Shown piece after piece: positions 43,615 through 54,879 of a stretch of DNA of 64,000 nt (its first letter is position 1; each line of letters starts with the position of its first letter). The notes under the pieces are model-generated. The model saw nothing but the letters and a program-made list of their open reading frames with translations. It searched no databases and was not told the origin of the DNA. The stretch is from Rosa chinensis. Lineage: Eukaryota > Streptophyta > Magnoliopsida > Rosales > Rosaceae. The position numbers and the translations under genes are program-made. The stretch covers positions 16,790,001-16,854,000 of the forward strand of contig NC_037090.1 in assembly GCF_002994745.2 (NCBI RefSeq). Direction: 5' to 3'.

Positions 43615-46203
43615 ATGGATCTACCTGTCACTGTAAGCCTTCAGAACCCACCTCTCCCACCCAAACAGTTCCACACCAAAACCCCAACACCAAAAGACTT
43701 CAACTTGCTCATAAAGCACCACGCCAACCTCAAAAACGACCATGCAATCCTCTCAACCTATACCCACATGGAGTCTCTAGGATTGGCGCCGGATAACTCC
43801 TCTCTCCCTCTCGTTCTCAAGGCCTGTGCGCGGCTGAGCGCCGTCGAGAGAGGGAAGGGGATACATTCGAGTATTCGGAACTCGGGTTTGGATAAAGATG
43901 TGAGGATTGGGACTGCCCTTGTTGATTTCTACTGCAAAAGTGGGCTCATTGACGATGCAGTGGAGGTGTTTGATGCAATGTGTGAGAGAGATTTGGTTCT
44001 GTGGAATGCTTTGATTCATGGGTGTGTCGGGTGTGGTTGTTATCAAGAGGCTATATGCTTGTTTAGGGAGATGCAGAGTGAGGGGTTGAAGCCGAATTCG
44101 CGCAGTGTCGTTGCATTGCTTTTGGCTTGTAGGGAGGTTGCGGAGTTGAGATGTGGGAAAGAGATACATGGCTATGGTTTGAGGAATGGATTGCTTGATT
44201 TGGATGCTCATGTGGGGACTGCTTTGATTGGGTTTTATATGAGATTTGATGTCAGAATGTCGCATCTTACATTTGATTCGATGGTTGTGAGGAATGTTGT
44301 TAGTTCGAATGCAATAATTACAGGGTATGTTGATGTTGGGGAGTACTTGATGGCGGTGAAGCTTTTCGTGCAGTTGCTTGTGGACGGGGTTGAGTTTGAC
44401 TCTGTTTCGATGTTGGTTGTGATTCAGGCTTGTGCGAAAATTGGATCTGTTGAATTGGCTAGGCAAATTCATCAGATGGCTATGAAGTACAGCTACAGCA
44501 GTGATCTTTTCATTGTAAATGCATTGCTGAATATGTATAGTGAGTGTGGACGTATTGAATTATCGCGTGCATTATTTGAAACTGTCCCAAACCGTGATGT
44601 AGCTTTGTGGAATTCCATGCTAGCTGCATACAGTGAATATGGTTTTTATGAGGAAGCCATGAACTTATTTTTGAAAATGCGAACAGAAGGAATCGTGGAA
44701 GATCAAAGAACTGTTTATATAATGTTGTTGTTATGTGAAGAAATATCTGAAGGCTTGATAGAGGGGAAAAGCTTGCATGCTCTTGCGCTCAAGAGTGGGA
44801 TGGAAATGGATGTTTCTCTCGGAAATACATTGTTAAGTATGTATGCTGAATTTAACTGTGTGCAGTCTGTTAAGAAGGTTTTTGCTGAGATGAAAGGTGC
44901 AGATGTTATATCATGGAACATTTTGATCAGGGCATTGGCCTGCAATGGATTGCGAGATGAAGCATGGGAAACATTTGGTGTCATGCGAGAATCTGGAACC
45001 AAGCCAAACTCGCACACCATAATATCTGTCCTCGCTACTTTTGAAGCTGACACTAGTGTAAATACAGTGCGAGCAATTCATGGTTTTGTAATGAAACATG
45101 GTATTGAAGTTGACCCATCTTTGAATACTGCACTAACAGATATATACATGAATAGTGGTGATGAAGCAGCAGCTAGGATTCTATTTGAGAACTGCCCCTA
45201 TAAAGATGTGATCTCATGGAATGCTATAATTGCCGGTTACGTCAGAAACAATGAAAGCAATGAAGCTCGGTTACTTTTCAACCGTATGATTTCAGAAGTC
45301 AAACCCAACTCTGTCACGATCATAAGTATTCTCTCATCATGTACCCAAGTTGCATCTCTGTCTCTAGGTCAATGCTTGCATGCTTATGCAACTAGGAGGC
45401 AATTCTCATTTGACTTCGATTTGTCCCTTGCAAATGCTTTTATATCCATGTACGCTAGAAGCGGTAGTATGCAAAATGCTGAAAAGATCTTTAAGAGTTT
45501 GCCAACGAGAAATGTTATATCATGGAATTCCTTGATAACTGGCTACAGCATGCACGGTCATGGATATGATGCTATTCTTGTGTTCCAACAAATGTTAGAG
45601 GATGGTTTCCAACCAAATGGTTCAACTTTTGTAGCTGTACTGTCTGCTTGCAGACATTCTGGTTTGATAGAGATGGGATTGAAGCTTTTCCACACTATGG
45701 TACATGATCTGGAGATTACACCCGAGCTTGTTCACTATGGTTGTGTCGTTGACCTTCTTTGTCGTGCAGGCCGCTTAGATGAAGCTAGAGAGTTCATCGA
45801 GTCAATGCCTATTGAACCAGATGCATCTGTGTGGAGGGCTTTGCTCAATGGTTGTCGAGTTAATTCTGCGCCTGAGTTAGCTGGAGCAATCTTTGAGAAA
45901 CTTGTGGAATTAGAACCCATGAATGCAGGGAATTATGTTCTGCTATCTAATATATATGCTGCAGCAGGTCTATGGTTAGAGGTCAGGAAGATAAGAACAT
46001 TGCTGAGGGAAAAGGGTTTGAAAAAGCCTCCAGGAACAAGCTGGATTGTTATTAAAAGTCAGGTCCACTCTTTTGTTGCCTCAGACACATCACACCTTGA
46101 TTCAAACAGAATTTATGCTTGTTTAAATTCTCTGTCAGCCTTAATCAAAGAAATTGGTTATACTCCTGATCTTCAATGGGTTTTGCATGAAGAGGAAAAT
46201 TAA
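43615..46203 (+). CDS. PLS-class PPR protein with E/E+ motifs, 862 aa
   Basis: An intronless frame. The first in-frame ATG is 43615 (MDLPVTVSLQNPPLPPKQFH); the open frame extends upstream without ATG, so this start is preferred. Family role: sequence-specific RNA binding in mitochondria or chloroplasts, mostly RNA editing. Many 31-36-residue PPR units run from about residue 60 to 740. Examples are DVISWNAIIAGYVRNNESNE, NVISWNSLITGYSMHGHGYD, and H/S-type units ending in PNS-T-I-VLSAC. The C-terminus has the E motif (GCVVDLLCRAGRLDEAREFI, then EPDASVWRALLNGCR) and E+ part (KKPPGTSWIVI, then GYTPDLQWVLHEEEN). It ends exactly where a DYW deaminase domain would begin, so it would need a DYW partner if it edits. 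Only a 5' duplicate exists at 4.1 kb. The targeting peptide is not clear. Confidence 0.93.
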   Translation: MDLPVTVSLQNPPLPPKQFHTKTPTPKDFNLLIKHHANLKNDHAILSTYTHMESLGLAPDNSSLPLVLKACARLSAVERGKGIHSSIRNSGLDKDVRIGTALVDFYCKSGLIDDAVEVFDAMCERDLVLWNALIHGCVGCGCYQEAICLFREMQSEGLKPNSRSVVALLLACREVAELRCGKEIHGYGLRNGLLDLDAHVGTALIGFYMRFDVRMSHLTFDSMVVRNVVSSNAIITGYVDVGEYLMAVKLFVQLLVDGVEFDSVSMLVVIQACAKIGSVELARQIHQMAMKYSYSSDLFIVNALLNMYSECGRIELSRALFETVPNRDVALWNSMLAAYSEYGFYEEAMNLFLKMRTEGIVEDQRTVYIMLLLCEEISEGLIEGKSLHALALKSGMEMDVSLGNTLLSMYAEFNCVQSVKKVFAEMKGADVISWNILIRALACNGLRDEAWETFGVMRESGTKPNSHTIISVLATFEADTSVNTVRAIHGFVMKHGIEVDPSLNTALTDIYMNSGDEAAARILFENCPYKDVISWNAIIAGYVRNNESNEARLLFNRMISEVKPNSVTIISILSSCTQVASLSLGQCLHAYATRRQFSFDFDLSLANAFISMYARSGSMQNAEKIFKSLPTRNVISWNSLITGYSMHGHGYDAILVFQQMLEDGFQPNGSTFVAVLSACRHSGLIEMGLKLFHTMVHDLEITPELVHYGCVVDLLCRAGRLDEAREFIESMPIEPDASVWRALLNGCRVNSAPELAGAIFEKLVELEPMNAGNYVLLSNIYAAAGLWLEVRKIRTLLREKGLKKPPGTSWIVIKSQVHSFVASDTSHLDSNRIYACLNSLSALIKEIGYTPDLQWVLHEEEN

Positions 46204-47019
46204 GTTGAAAGAGGTGACAGAATCTTGGTTATTTCTTATTGCTGAGGGTTGGGTTCTATTCATGTGTGCGGTCTTAACATGAAGACCTTTGCATTTGTTC
46301 GAGTCCCTGCTCATGGTGAATTACTTTTAGGCTTGAAGAGCAATTCCCTGAGATGCTGTGAGATGAAAGAAATTCCAGGAATATGAATTTCTCAGAAGCA
46401 TGATGGAGCCACCAGCAGCAGTCTCAAAAGCATGAAAGAACCATGAGAATCAATCTCAAAAGCATGAAGATTCCAAGTTCGCTTCTGAGTTCCTGACCAG
46501 ATTGTTTTCACAAACAGATAAAAAGATTGAACTGTATATATATGATTCTCACTGATTTCATTGTTCTCAGGCAGAGGCACAGTTATTATTTCATTCTTTC
46601 CGTTGCTACGTGGCAACCCCACATGTCCATGTCCATGATATGTATAAAAATGTTCTGATATCAAACATTTGTCACTTCTTATAATATAGCCAATCTAGAA
46701 TTACAAAGCTCATGGTTCACACTTTCTTTTTGAAGAAAAGTTATGAAGTCCATTCCACAATCCAAAATAATAGAGAGCTTATATTTGAAAAGAAAATACA
46801 AGCATTACTGTTTTTAACATGACTAAGGAACAAGGAAAATACATTTACACAAGCTAATACAGATGTTATTTGAGTGCCAATTTATCCATTGTGATGGTAT
46901 AACGATATGCAACTCAATAACAAGACAGCAGCAGTAAAGCAGTAAGGAAGAATAAAATGGAAGTTTACATATACATGATGGCAAGTCAAGCTTCATATTA
47001 AGGTGCCCTTTGCTGCATT
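46204..47019. other. Convergent spacer between PPR and RABC genes
   Basis: This holds the 3' ends of both genes. There is a short direct repeat around 46400-46470 ('tctcaaaagcatgaa'). No other gene was recognised. Confidence 0.5.
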
Positions 47020-49742
47020 TTACGAGCAACAACTAGGAGGTGCTTGATTTTCTTGTTTCTGCTTCAAAATGTTTCTCTTTGCTACAGTAGAACCCTCTTC
47101 TAAGAGGCTAGGAATCTCCATTATCTGTTACACAATTCCAGCTGGTTAGAATTGGGAATAGAAAAAAAAAATGTATCATATGACTAGATAATCTTGGTTG
47201 CCTACTCTATAAGTCTATATAATCCCATGGTGGACTCCTTATCATCCTAGGTAATTATCAACAGTTAAGCTGCTTAAATATATGAACAAGTTATAGGAAT
47301 ATGCATCAGTCAACAAAGTAGATACACTTGCATGACAACTTTGATTCTGAAGTAATAAATGTACTTATACATACTATGCAATACCAGCTAGCTCAAGTTC
47401 CTTTCTGAAGTTCAAATACAACTATAAAATGAGCTTACTGCTTACATATCTCCCTGCTATGTGACTCGCTAATTTACCCATATGTGTATCTGTTAGAGAA
47501 GAAAGCTGGTGTCTATATCAGTAGTAGGAGCTAAGATGACGTTCTTTGTGGGGGATAAGCTGATTAACATATATTTTAGGTGAAATGAAAATAATTCTCT
47601 TAAATTTGTAAAAGATTACCGAGAGCTGATAGAGGCTTGGTCCATACTGTGTCAGCTGGTTTATTTAGTACTATTAGGGAGTAGGATGTCCATGTTAGTT
47701 TAGGATTTATATGCATTTTGGACAACTTTCTGGCATCGATCACTAGGGTTTTCATTGTAGTAATATTCTTAAAAAGAAAAGGAATATATGTATATATATG
47801 AGAATCAGGTTCGCAAGTTAGTTTTCTTCTTTTTTCTGTTTACCTGAAACATTTGAATGTCACAAAGTCATTACAAAGAAGAAAAAATAACTTTCTCAGA
47901 AGTACCTTTAATGCTAGCTCTTGAAAGCAACGCTCCACATTTTCTCTAGTCTTAGCACTACATTCCAGAAACATGCATCCAATATCTTTTGCAAGAGCAA
48001 TGCCCTCTTCTCTACTCACAGCCCTCTCAGATTCCTGAAATTACATATAACTTCTTTTTAATACGATCCAAGAAATTGAGACAGCAAGAAGAGGACTTAT
48101 CTTTTCTACAACTACATTGAGGGGTATCTTATTATCTTGTGACATATATGAAGAGCATGCTACTGTATAATAAGGCATTCCTGGCTGTCTATTTACTGCT
48201 AGAGAGAAAAAAGACTCCAATACTATGATCCATAGTCAGGAGCATTGTTTTCTTGTTCATTTTCAGAATAAAGTTTTCAAGGATCAGATACAGAGACTGA
48301 AACTTACTCTGTCAACTTTATTCCCAACAAGCACCTTGACACAGTCCTGATTAGTTGAGTACAGTTCCACTTCTTTAGCCCATACATCTGATAAGTTGGT
48401 AAAGGTGTCTCTCCGGGTCACATCATACACTAAAAATAAAGCAGATGAATTATCTGTTAATCAAAATCGAACAACTATAGTATGTAAAGGTTTTATGAGA
48501 ACTTCTGATTATAAATTCAAAATACTGATAAAAAAAGGCCGGAAGGCAGGGGAGAATGGACTATACTTGAAGAACTCAAAATTATTAGTAGTTATATAGA
48601 ACTACTCAAACTCTATTCTCCCCTTCTCATAGTTTCACATGCAATACGCTTATTAAACTTTAGATTATAGTTACATGTGAAAAAATGAACACAAGAGAAA
48701 TGCTAGAACTTGCTCTGTAGTTGCTAGATGGAAACAATACCACATTTTCCTTTAACAAAGAGTTGTGAATGTAGATATTTCCAGAAAAAGTGGAACGTAC
48801 CGAGAATGATTCCTTGGGCACTTCTATAGTAAGAACTTGTTAATGTTCTGAACCTCTCCTGTCCAGCTGCAATAACAAAATGATTTGTCATATTAACAAT
48901 GCATCATTAAACTTCAACATTTAAAATCATTAGAAATAAGGGTGTTAGCTCTGAAGCCCCTTAACAGATTTATACTCTTTTCCCATCATCCAATGTAGAA
49001 TGGGCCATAATCAAAATTGCATCATAGAACGAAAGAATACACAAGTTCCATATGTAGTACCTGTATCCCAAATTGTCATCTTAATTCTCTTCCCACCAAC
49101 AGTAAGCAGCTTAATTTTAAAATCCACACCTGCAATCATAGGAGCAAGACCCATCAAATGCATGAATCAGAATGGTAGTATCAATCAATCCAATCACAAA
49201 TTCTAATACTTGTACAAGTTGAATGTATCAGAAAGGTTGGGTCAATCAATCCAAAGTTTGAATTCACATACATATGAAACACTAAAAGCTACCAACTTTC
49301 CAGGTCCCCTCCTTGGAAGATCACGAAAAGTCTAATCCTTTTTCTGAATCAGAAATGCATTTATTCAGTTCTTGCTAACTGAGTTGCATCACAAGAAGAA
49401 AAGCAGGCAGAAAATGTAGAAAGCTATGACTGAGCAAAACACAAGAACCCCATACAGCACAAAGAAAAAGCAAGCTATTCAAATTTCAGGACCAAATTAA
49501 CAGTAATAGATCCAACAGTTCATCTCAAAAAGACATGCAGTAAAAGGGTCTCTTCCACAGCAAATGAAATGCCAAGCTAAAAAGTGAGATACAGAAAATG
49601 GTTTACCAATGGTGGGAGCAAGATCGTCGACAGAGTTGGAGATGAAGCTGACAAGAAGACTACTTTTGCCAACGGCAGAGTCTCCGATCAGCAAGATCTT
49701 GAACGACAGATCGTAGTTGCTGCTCTGCCCCGAAGAACTCAT
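47020..49742 (-). CDS. RAB18/RABC-type small GTPase, 6 exons, 208 aa
   Basis: Exons 49742-49607, 49129-49061, 48866-48801, 48429-48308, 48034-47906 and 47124-47020 join in frame to 627 bp. All GTP-binding motifs are present: P-loop GDSAVGKS (20-27), switch-I threonine T44, WDTAGQE (67-72), NKVD (127-130) and SAK (157-159). The end CCS (206-208) is a geranylgeranylation-type dicysteine. The start MSSSGQSSNYDLSFKILLIG and the LVYDVTRRDTFTNLSDVW region are typical of plant RABC (RAB18) proteins, which act in membrane traffic and, in leaves, peroxisome/myosin links. Exons and introns look intact. The ATG lies just downstream (minus strand) of a GA-repeat leader. Subgroup C2 is likely but not proven. 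Confidence 0.94.
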
Positions 49743-49795
49743 TTTTGATGATGATGATGATCAATGCTTTTGTGGTTCTGCCAAAGTGTCAATGT

Positions 49796-49832
<37 letters not shown>
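49796..49832. repeat. CT/GA microsatellite in the RABC leader
   Basis: An uninterrupted CT run of about 36 bases (GA in the sense of the RABC gene) ends about 54 bp upstream of its ATG, so it probably lies in the 5' UTR or core promoter. GA/CT tracts are frequent there in plants. Confidence 0.85.
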
Positions 49833-49835
<3 letters not shown>

Positions 49836-49849
49836 AATTAAGTACAGTG

Positions 49850-50341
49850 AAAGAAATGTATATAATGGTGGAGGAGAGAGAAGGATAATGGTCTTTTTGA
49901 AAAGAACGGGAATGGGGGAGAGGGGAGGCTAAAGAAAACGGCTATACCTGAACTACAACTACCGACGTATTTATTCTTTTTTGTTTTACTTTGCTTTGCT
50001 TTTCATATTATTTAACCCCGGTTCTGTCCTAAAGCTCTCTTCTTTCTGTGAGTTTCAGTTGTGTGTCCAACAATGGAGGGACTCGAATTTATTATCTTCG
50101 CATGGAAGATAAACCCTCTGGTTTATTATATTTATGCATGGTGGACAAAAGCAAGAATACCCCCATTTGAAAGCATCATTCAATAGTATATAGATTGCCA
50201 AAAATAAAAAACTAGTAGTGCATATAGCTATCAAGTTAAAGGGGATGAAATATTGGAAATTGGAATCCATGATGCTCGGATAAAGATAGCCAGATAGGCA
50301 TGAACCGGGGTAGATTTGTAGCACAGGTGATTCAGAATATA
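49850..50341. promoter_or_regulatory. RABC upstream region
   Basis: Spacer upstream of the minus-strand RABC gene, with GA-rich blocks near 49870-49930. No other gene was recognised. Confidence 0.4.
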
Positions 50342-50350
50342 TTATCTTTA

Positions 50351-50774
50351 GGGTTAAATACTGGTTACTACCCAGTGGTTTAGGTCTAAAATCAATTCAG
50401 TCTCTGAACTTCTAATTTTATCAAAAACACCCCTGCAGTTTCAATTTTGATCTAATAGGTCCAATTTGTTAATCTTCCGATAATTGAGTCATTTAACTTG
50501 TTGACGTGGCTCATATATGACCTATGTTTTAGGATATGGTGTTGAGGTGGCATACATAGTCAATTTAAGAGTGGGTCTCACTATTAGAAATCTATCAAAT
50601 AAAAAGTTTTTCATCAAATAATCTAATTATAGGTTGAACCCATAGCAGAATATTAACAAATTGGACCTATTAGATCAAAATTGAAAGTACAGGGGTGTTT
50701 TTGATGAAATTAGAAGTCCAGAGACTGAATTGATTTTGAACCTAAACCACAGGGTAGTAACCAGTATTTAACCC
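50351..50774. mobile_element. Mutator-type MITE with perfect 9-bp TSD
   Basis: GGGTTAAATACTGGTTACTA at the left is inverted at the right (...ACCAGTATTTAACCC), with the inverted match continuing over roughly 140 bp. The 9-bp duplication TTATCTTTA at 50342-50350 and 50775-50783 is exact. Size, long TIR and 9-bp TSD fit a non-autonomous Mutator-like element. No coding sequence. Low TSD divergence suggests it is younger than the other elements. Confidence 0.93.
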
Positions 50775-50783
50775 TTATCTTTA

Positions 50784-53308
50784 TGTAGTATCAAATAATT
50801 AAAATTATGTGTTTAGTTTTTCTTATAAAATAATATAAATGTGATAAGTGAGATAATAAAATGTGATCAAGTCTAACAATGAAAAAAAAGTTGGCCGCCA
50901 ATGGAGAAATTTTTGTTTGGTGTTTGTAGGACTAGTTGGAGGTTAATTTGAACTTAAGATGCAATCTCGTGTATTATACTATAGGGCTCGTTACACAATT
51001 TGAATTTAAGTGTAGAAAATGACCACACATCGCATTTTGATGTTCAAAAAGTTTGAATTTATCTCCCAAGTTGAAAAATAATATGATATTTTTAACGAGA
51101 CTAAATGAAAGTGTCATTGTTCTAATGCCTTAATTTGTTTATCTCCTAAGTTGAAATGAATTTTATAAATTGATATGCATCATCAAACAAGGGTCTCGAC
51201 CATGTCAAGTGTCAAAGACCACATAATAAGGTTAGTATGTGATATCTAACAATTGACCATACCATTTACCATGTGCTTCTCTCATCTTCAGTTACTTTTA
51301 CTTACCATACCGTTTCCATTTGCCACCTAGTACAATATCCCAAGTTAATGATATCAGTATATATTGTATGGATTTGATGTTGAGATTTAGAGGGCAGTAT
51401 CACCTAAACATGTGAACGTTCCAGGAGCAGATTGGTCCACAATGAGTCAAAAAGAGAGTTGAAAATTGCATTACGATATGAAAGCGTGGGAGAGAAATAG
51501 CAAAGAATAATGTAGCACCTGATGGTGAGGAGGCACTATCATTGTATGGTAAACAAGCAACTAAGCAAGTCATTGTAACCAGAGGAAAAAAGAAGTGATC
51601 CCACCATACGCATTAGCCATATTATCATTCAAGAACTACAAAACAACATGTCTCTTATCTTCACCTACCAAAGTTTCAAACCAGAACTATTCATGTCCTA
51701 AACAGGCTAGGCCAAAAATAATCACATCCAATTTTCAAGCTTTTAGATCTAAATCCCAAATGTATATCAAATTGTGCACTACTGTCTCCTTTGGGCACAC
51801 ATTTAAAAGACAAACTCCACTTTGAGAAAAGAACCCCTTTGGTTCAGGCCTTTATGTATATGATGAAAGCAGCCTTTTGTTTGAAAGATACAATGGTTTG
51901 GGGAGGGTGACTCTAATCTAGGCTCTCTTAGTCTCCATTCAACACACATGAGCATGCTCTGGTGGGTTTGTTTATTATCCAAAGAACACTCATAAGATTG
52001 TTGTTTTCTTTGAAAGTCTTCGATTATTCTGTCGTAATTAACGAGAGGTGAATTTTGTTAGTGATAACTTCATTGGTTTAGATCATTTACAATTTCTGTC
52101 TAATGTTTGATTTTACTAGTCGATTGATCCTCTTGATTATTAATCATGTGAATTACTCACAACATTGAAAGCTTAGCTTTTAATTTTGGCGGATAGATCC
52201 AAAACATGTACTCAAAGTTTTGTGTTATAGTTTGTACTCTGTAATAGTAATTCTGGATTCTATCCCAGTATTTTTATTATTTGCACTCCTTACTTTTTTT
52301 CTTTTTCCATAGAACCGGAACATGGGTAGAATGTAGGTTTATTAAGTTGAGAGATACTAGAGTTAAAGTAGATACTAGTACTCTAGATGTATCATTATAT
52401 GTACTATGTAGACTAGAAATTAGTGTCCTACGTATAATATTATCGTTAATCTGTTTGCATATCTTTTGTGACATCATCATTAATCCTGAAATATAATTAT
52501 GCTAAACTAATCCCCACTACCTGAAAAGAACTTGAGAAGAATAAATACAGGTCATTACAGATTTACAGAACTACAGAAGCAGGCAGAAAACTAAACAGAA
52601 GGAGCTAGCAGCCAGGAGAGACTTTGGCCCATCAACGTTTGGTGGTGCCTCTTTCTTTGCAATACAAGATAGGAATTGAAGCACCTCCTGACCTCCATTG
52701 ATCAGGTCATGACCCCTCTAGCTACCTGGTGATGGCAACCTCCATTGCCATCAAACCGAACAAGTAGATCGACAACCCACCTGAAGATGAACTATACATA
52801 TACTCATTGCATATTAGAGAGACTTGTAATATGAAAAGGTATATGATAGTAGAGCTACGTACATATATTACAGAAGAAAGATTACCTCCGCTTGCTGTTT
52901 TGTACATTCAATATCTCATCTGGCGGTGAAGATATGGCTGCCTAGGTCATCAGAATCATATTCATCCATGTAGATTGGGCTAGAAATGGCTTTAACAGCT
53001 TCTTAATTAATAAAGAATGGAAAAAGAAAATATTTATACTCGCCTTCTCAGGTAGGCAAGAATCATATGCTTGACTACGCGAATTTAACGTACAATTGCA
53101 CAAAGTAGTTCCCAATACAAATTCAGTCACACTTTGATAAATTTTTGTGTGGAGCACAAACCTCATGAAACTCGAGCAAAGTAGAACTGAGATATAACAA
53201 TAAGAAAGCATCTTCGTTAGCGACGACTCTTCTTCTTCGATCTCTTCTAAACTTAACAAACGGGGTTCTATTAGATCCTGATTATTAGATTAGTTATAGT
53301 TAGTTTAG
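50784..53308. other. Intergenic region, no gene supported
   Basis: 2.5 kb of AT-rich sequence. Small open frames on the minus strand (52722-53259) include splice-like contexts, but I recognise no family and cannot join them into a convincing gene. No bounded mobile element was found. Confidence 0.5.
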
Positions 53309-53321
53309 ACTTAAAATGACG

Positions 53322-54053
53322 TAAGACCAAATATATATGATAACAAAACTTTCACGGTGGTAGGGATTTGCAGACAAATCTTTGGGCATATCCAAGCTGC
53401 TAGTCGCATTGCTAGGGGCTGCATGAATAATTCGATTCAAGATCTCAGAATTCGATCTGAAATGTTTTGGGGTGATATGTCGGTTGCGTCGTGCCCCACG
53501 AATTATAGAAGTTGATTGGCATCCTCCTTCTATGGGCCGGAGTGGATCGAGATCAATTCTGATGGAGGTTGGAAGCATGAATCGGGTCGTGGTGGGTATG
53601 GTGCTATTTTCCGGGATTATAAAGGTGTTGTTCTCAATGCTTTTGCCTCTAATTTGGACATTCCTAACTCAGTTGCAGCAGAGGTAATGGCGGTGATCAA
53701 AGCAATTGAACTAGCTTGGGTTAGAGATCGGAAGCATGTTTGGCTAGAAGTTGACTCTTCTATCATTCTTGATTTTATTCGGTCTCCTTCTTTAGTGCCT
53801 TGGCAACTGCGGGTAGAATGGAAAAATTGTTTGTTCCGTATTTCTCAGATGCATTTTCATTCATCTCATATATTTCATGAAGGGAATCATGTTGCTGACC
53901 CATTGGCTAACTATGGTATATCGAATAATGGTTTTGTGTGGTGGAATATAGCTCCCCCTTTAATTGCTTCGCTTTGTAATGAGGACCATTTGGGTCTTCC
54001 GAAATTTCTTTTTTGATAGTTGGTATTATTATTTTTTTTTTGGGAAAAAAAAT
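53322..54053 (+). mobile_element. 5'-truncated LINE tail with RNase H
   Basis: Short direct repeats ACTTAAAATGACG (53309-53321) and ACTTAAGATGATG (54054-54066) match at 11 of 13 and flank the segment, consistent with an aged LINE TSD. An A-rich tail (GGGAAAAAAAA) precedes the right repeat. Only the last part of ORF2 remains, ending in the RNase H domain. Confidence 0.72.
53516..54016 (+). pseudogene. LINE-type RNase H domain (RVT_3 family)
   Basis: The frame contains WIEINSDGGWKHESGRGGYG, then AAEVMAVIKAIELAW, LEVDSSIILDFI and FHEGNHVADPLANYG. These are the four acidic positions (D, E, D, D) of RNase H in the order seen in plant LINE ORF2 tails. Upstream, the matching IIEVDWHPPSMG lies in a different frame (53472-53530), so at least one frameshift separates it from the rest. 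No ATG is correctly placed. A relic, although the RNase H part itself is open. Confidence 0.8.
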
Positions 54054-54066
54054 ACTTAAGATGATG

Positions 54067-54437
54067 ACTCTCTCAAGTGAAATTTTATGAAATTGTTATT
54101 AGTCTACACGACGATTAAGGTCTTAGCACTTACAAAATTTGGTGAATGGACATCCCAGACTACTTTCATGTGCTCGATCGTCATATACATTTAAAGATCA
54201 ATATGAAGGACAATGCGACGAAAGAAGCAATGCAAGTTTAAAAAACAGAGATCGAACAATTGTGAATTCTTCACACTCAAGGGGCTTCTAGTTAGAAAGT
54301 GATTTTCTTACTTGTTTCGCAAGGTTTTGATCAAAGTGTGAAAGTCTGTCCTGCACTATGAAACTTCAAGATTGTACTGATGTGACTTCTTATTTCTTTA
54401 TCCACCTTAAAACACAAAATATCAATAATTATAGAAC
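54067..54437. other. Spacer between LINE tail and copia 2
   Basis: AT-rich sequence; nothing recognised except the left TSD of copia 2 (AGAAC, 54433-54437). Confidence 0.5.
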
Positions 54438-54671
54438 TGTTTAAGGAAAACTGAATTGGGAGAGAATTGAATTGTACTTTCATTGATAATAGGGGCCTCT
54501 TTATATAGAGGATTACAAATATAGAGATAGAGTTGTAAATGGAAACGTAATCGTACATTGATTGGATATATCCTAAGATTCTCCGAAAATATCTCTAATA
54601 TAAACTATATTTCAACTAAAGCAAGTAACCTCTAGTTTGGGACAGACACATATTCTGGATTTACTTGAACA
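54438..54671 (-). repeat. 3' LTR of copia 2
   Basis: 234-bp LTR next to the purine-rich tract (CTCCCCCCTTGT on the plus strand). Confidence 0.9.
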
Positions 54672-54879
54672 CTCCCCCCTTGTGTCGCCCAAACGTGGTG
54701 CTTCTCTCGTTGCCTCTCTAAAAACATTGCCGAGTAACAAAAACCCAGTGGGACAAAAATAACCTCGGTTGAAGGGGAAAAAGAGCACAACACACCATTC
54801 ACGTTTCGAGACCATACATGTAGACACATGCCCCTGATGTCTACATCTCCCCCTGATGACAACAGTCATGGGAGTTCGG

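Noticed and set aside
51595..51825. 76-residue plus-strand frame
   Set aside because: No recognisable motif, no supporting splice or promoter context, and AT-rich surroundings. Likely chance.
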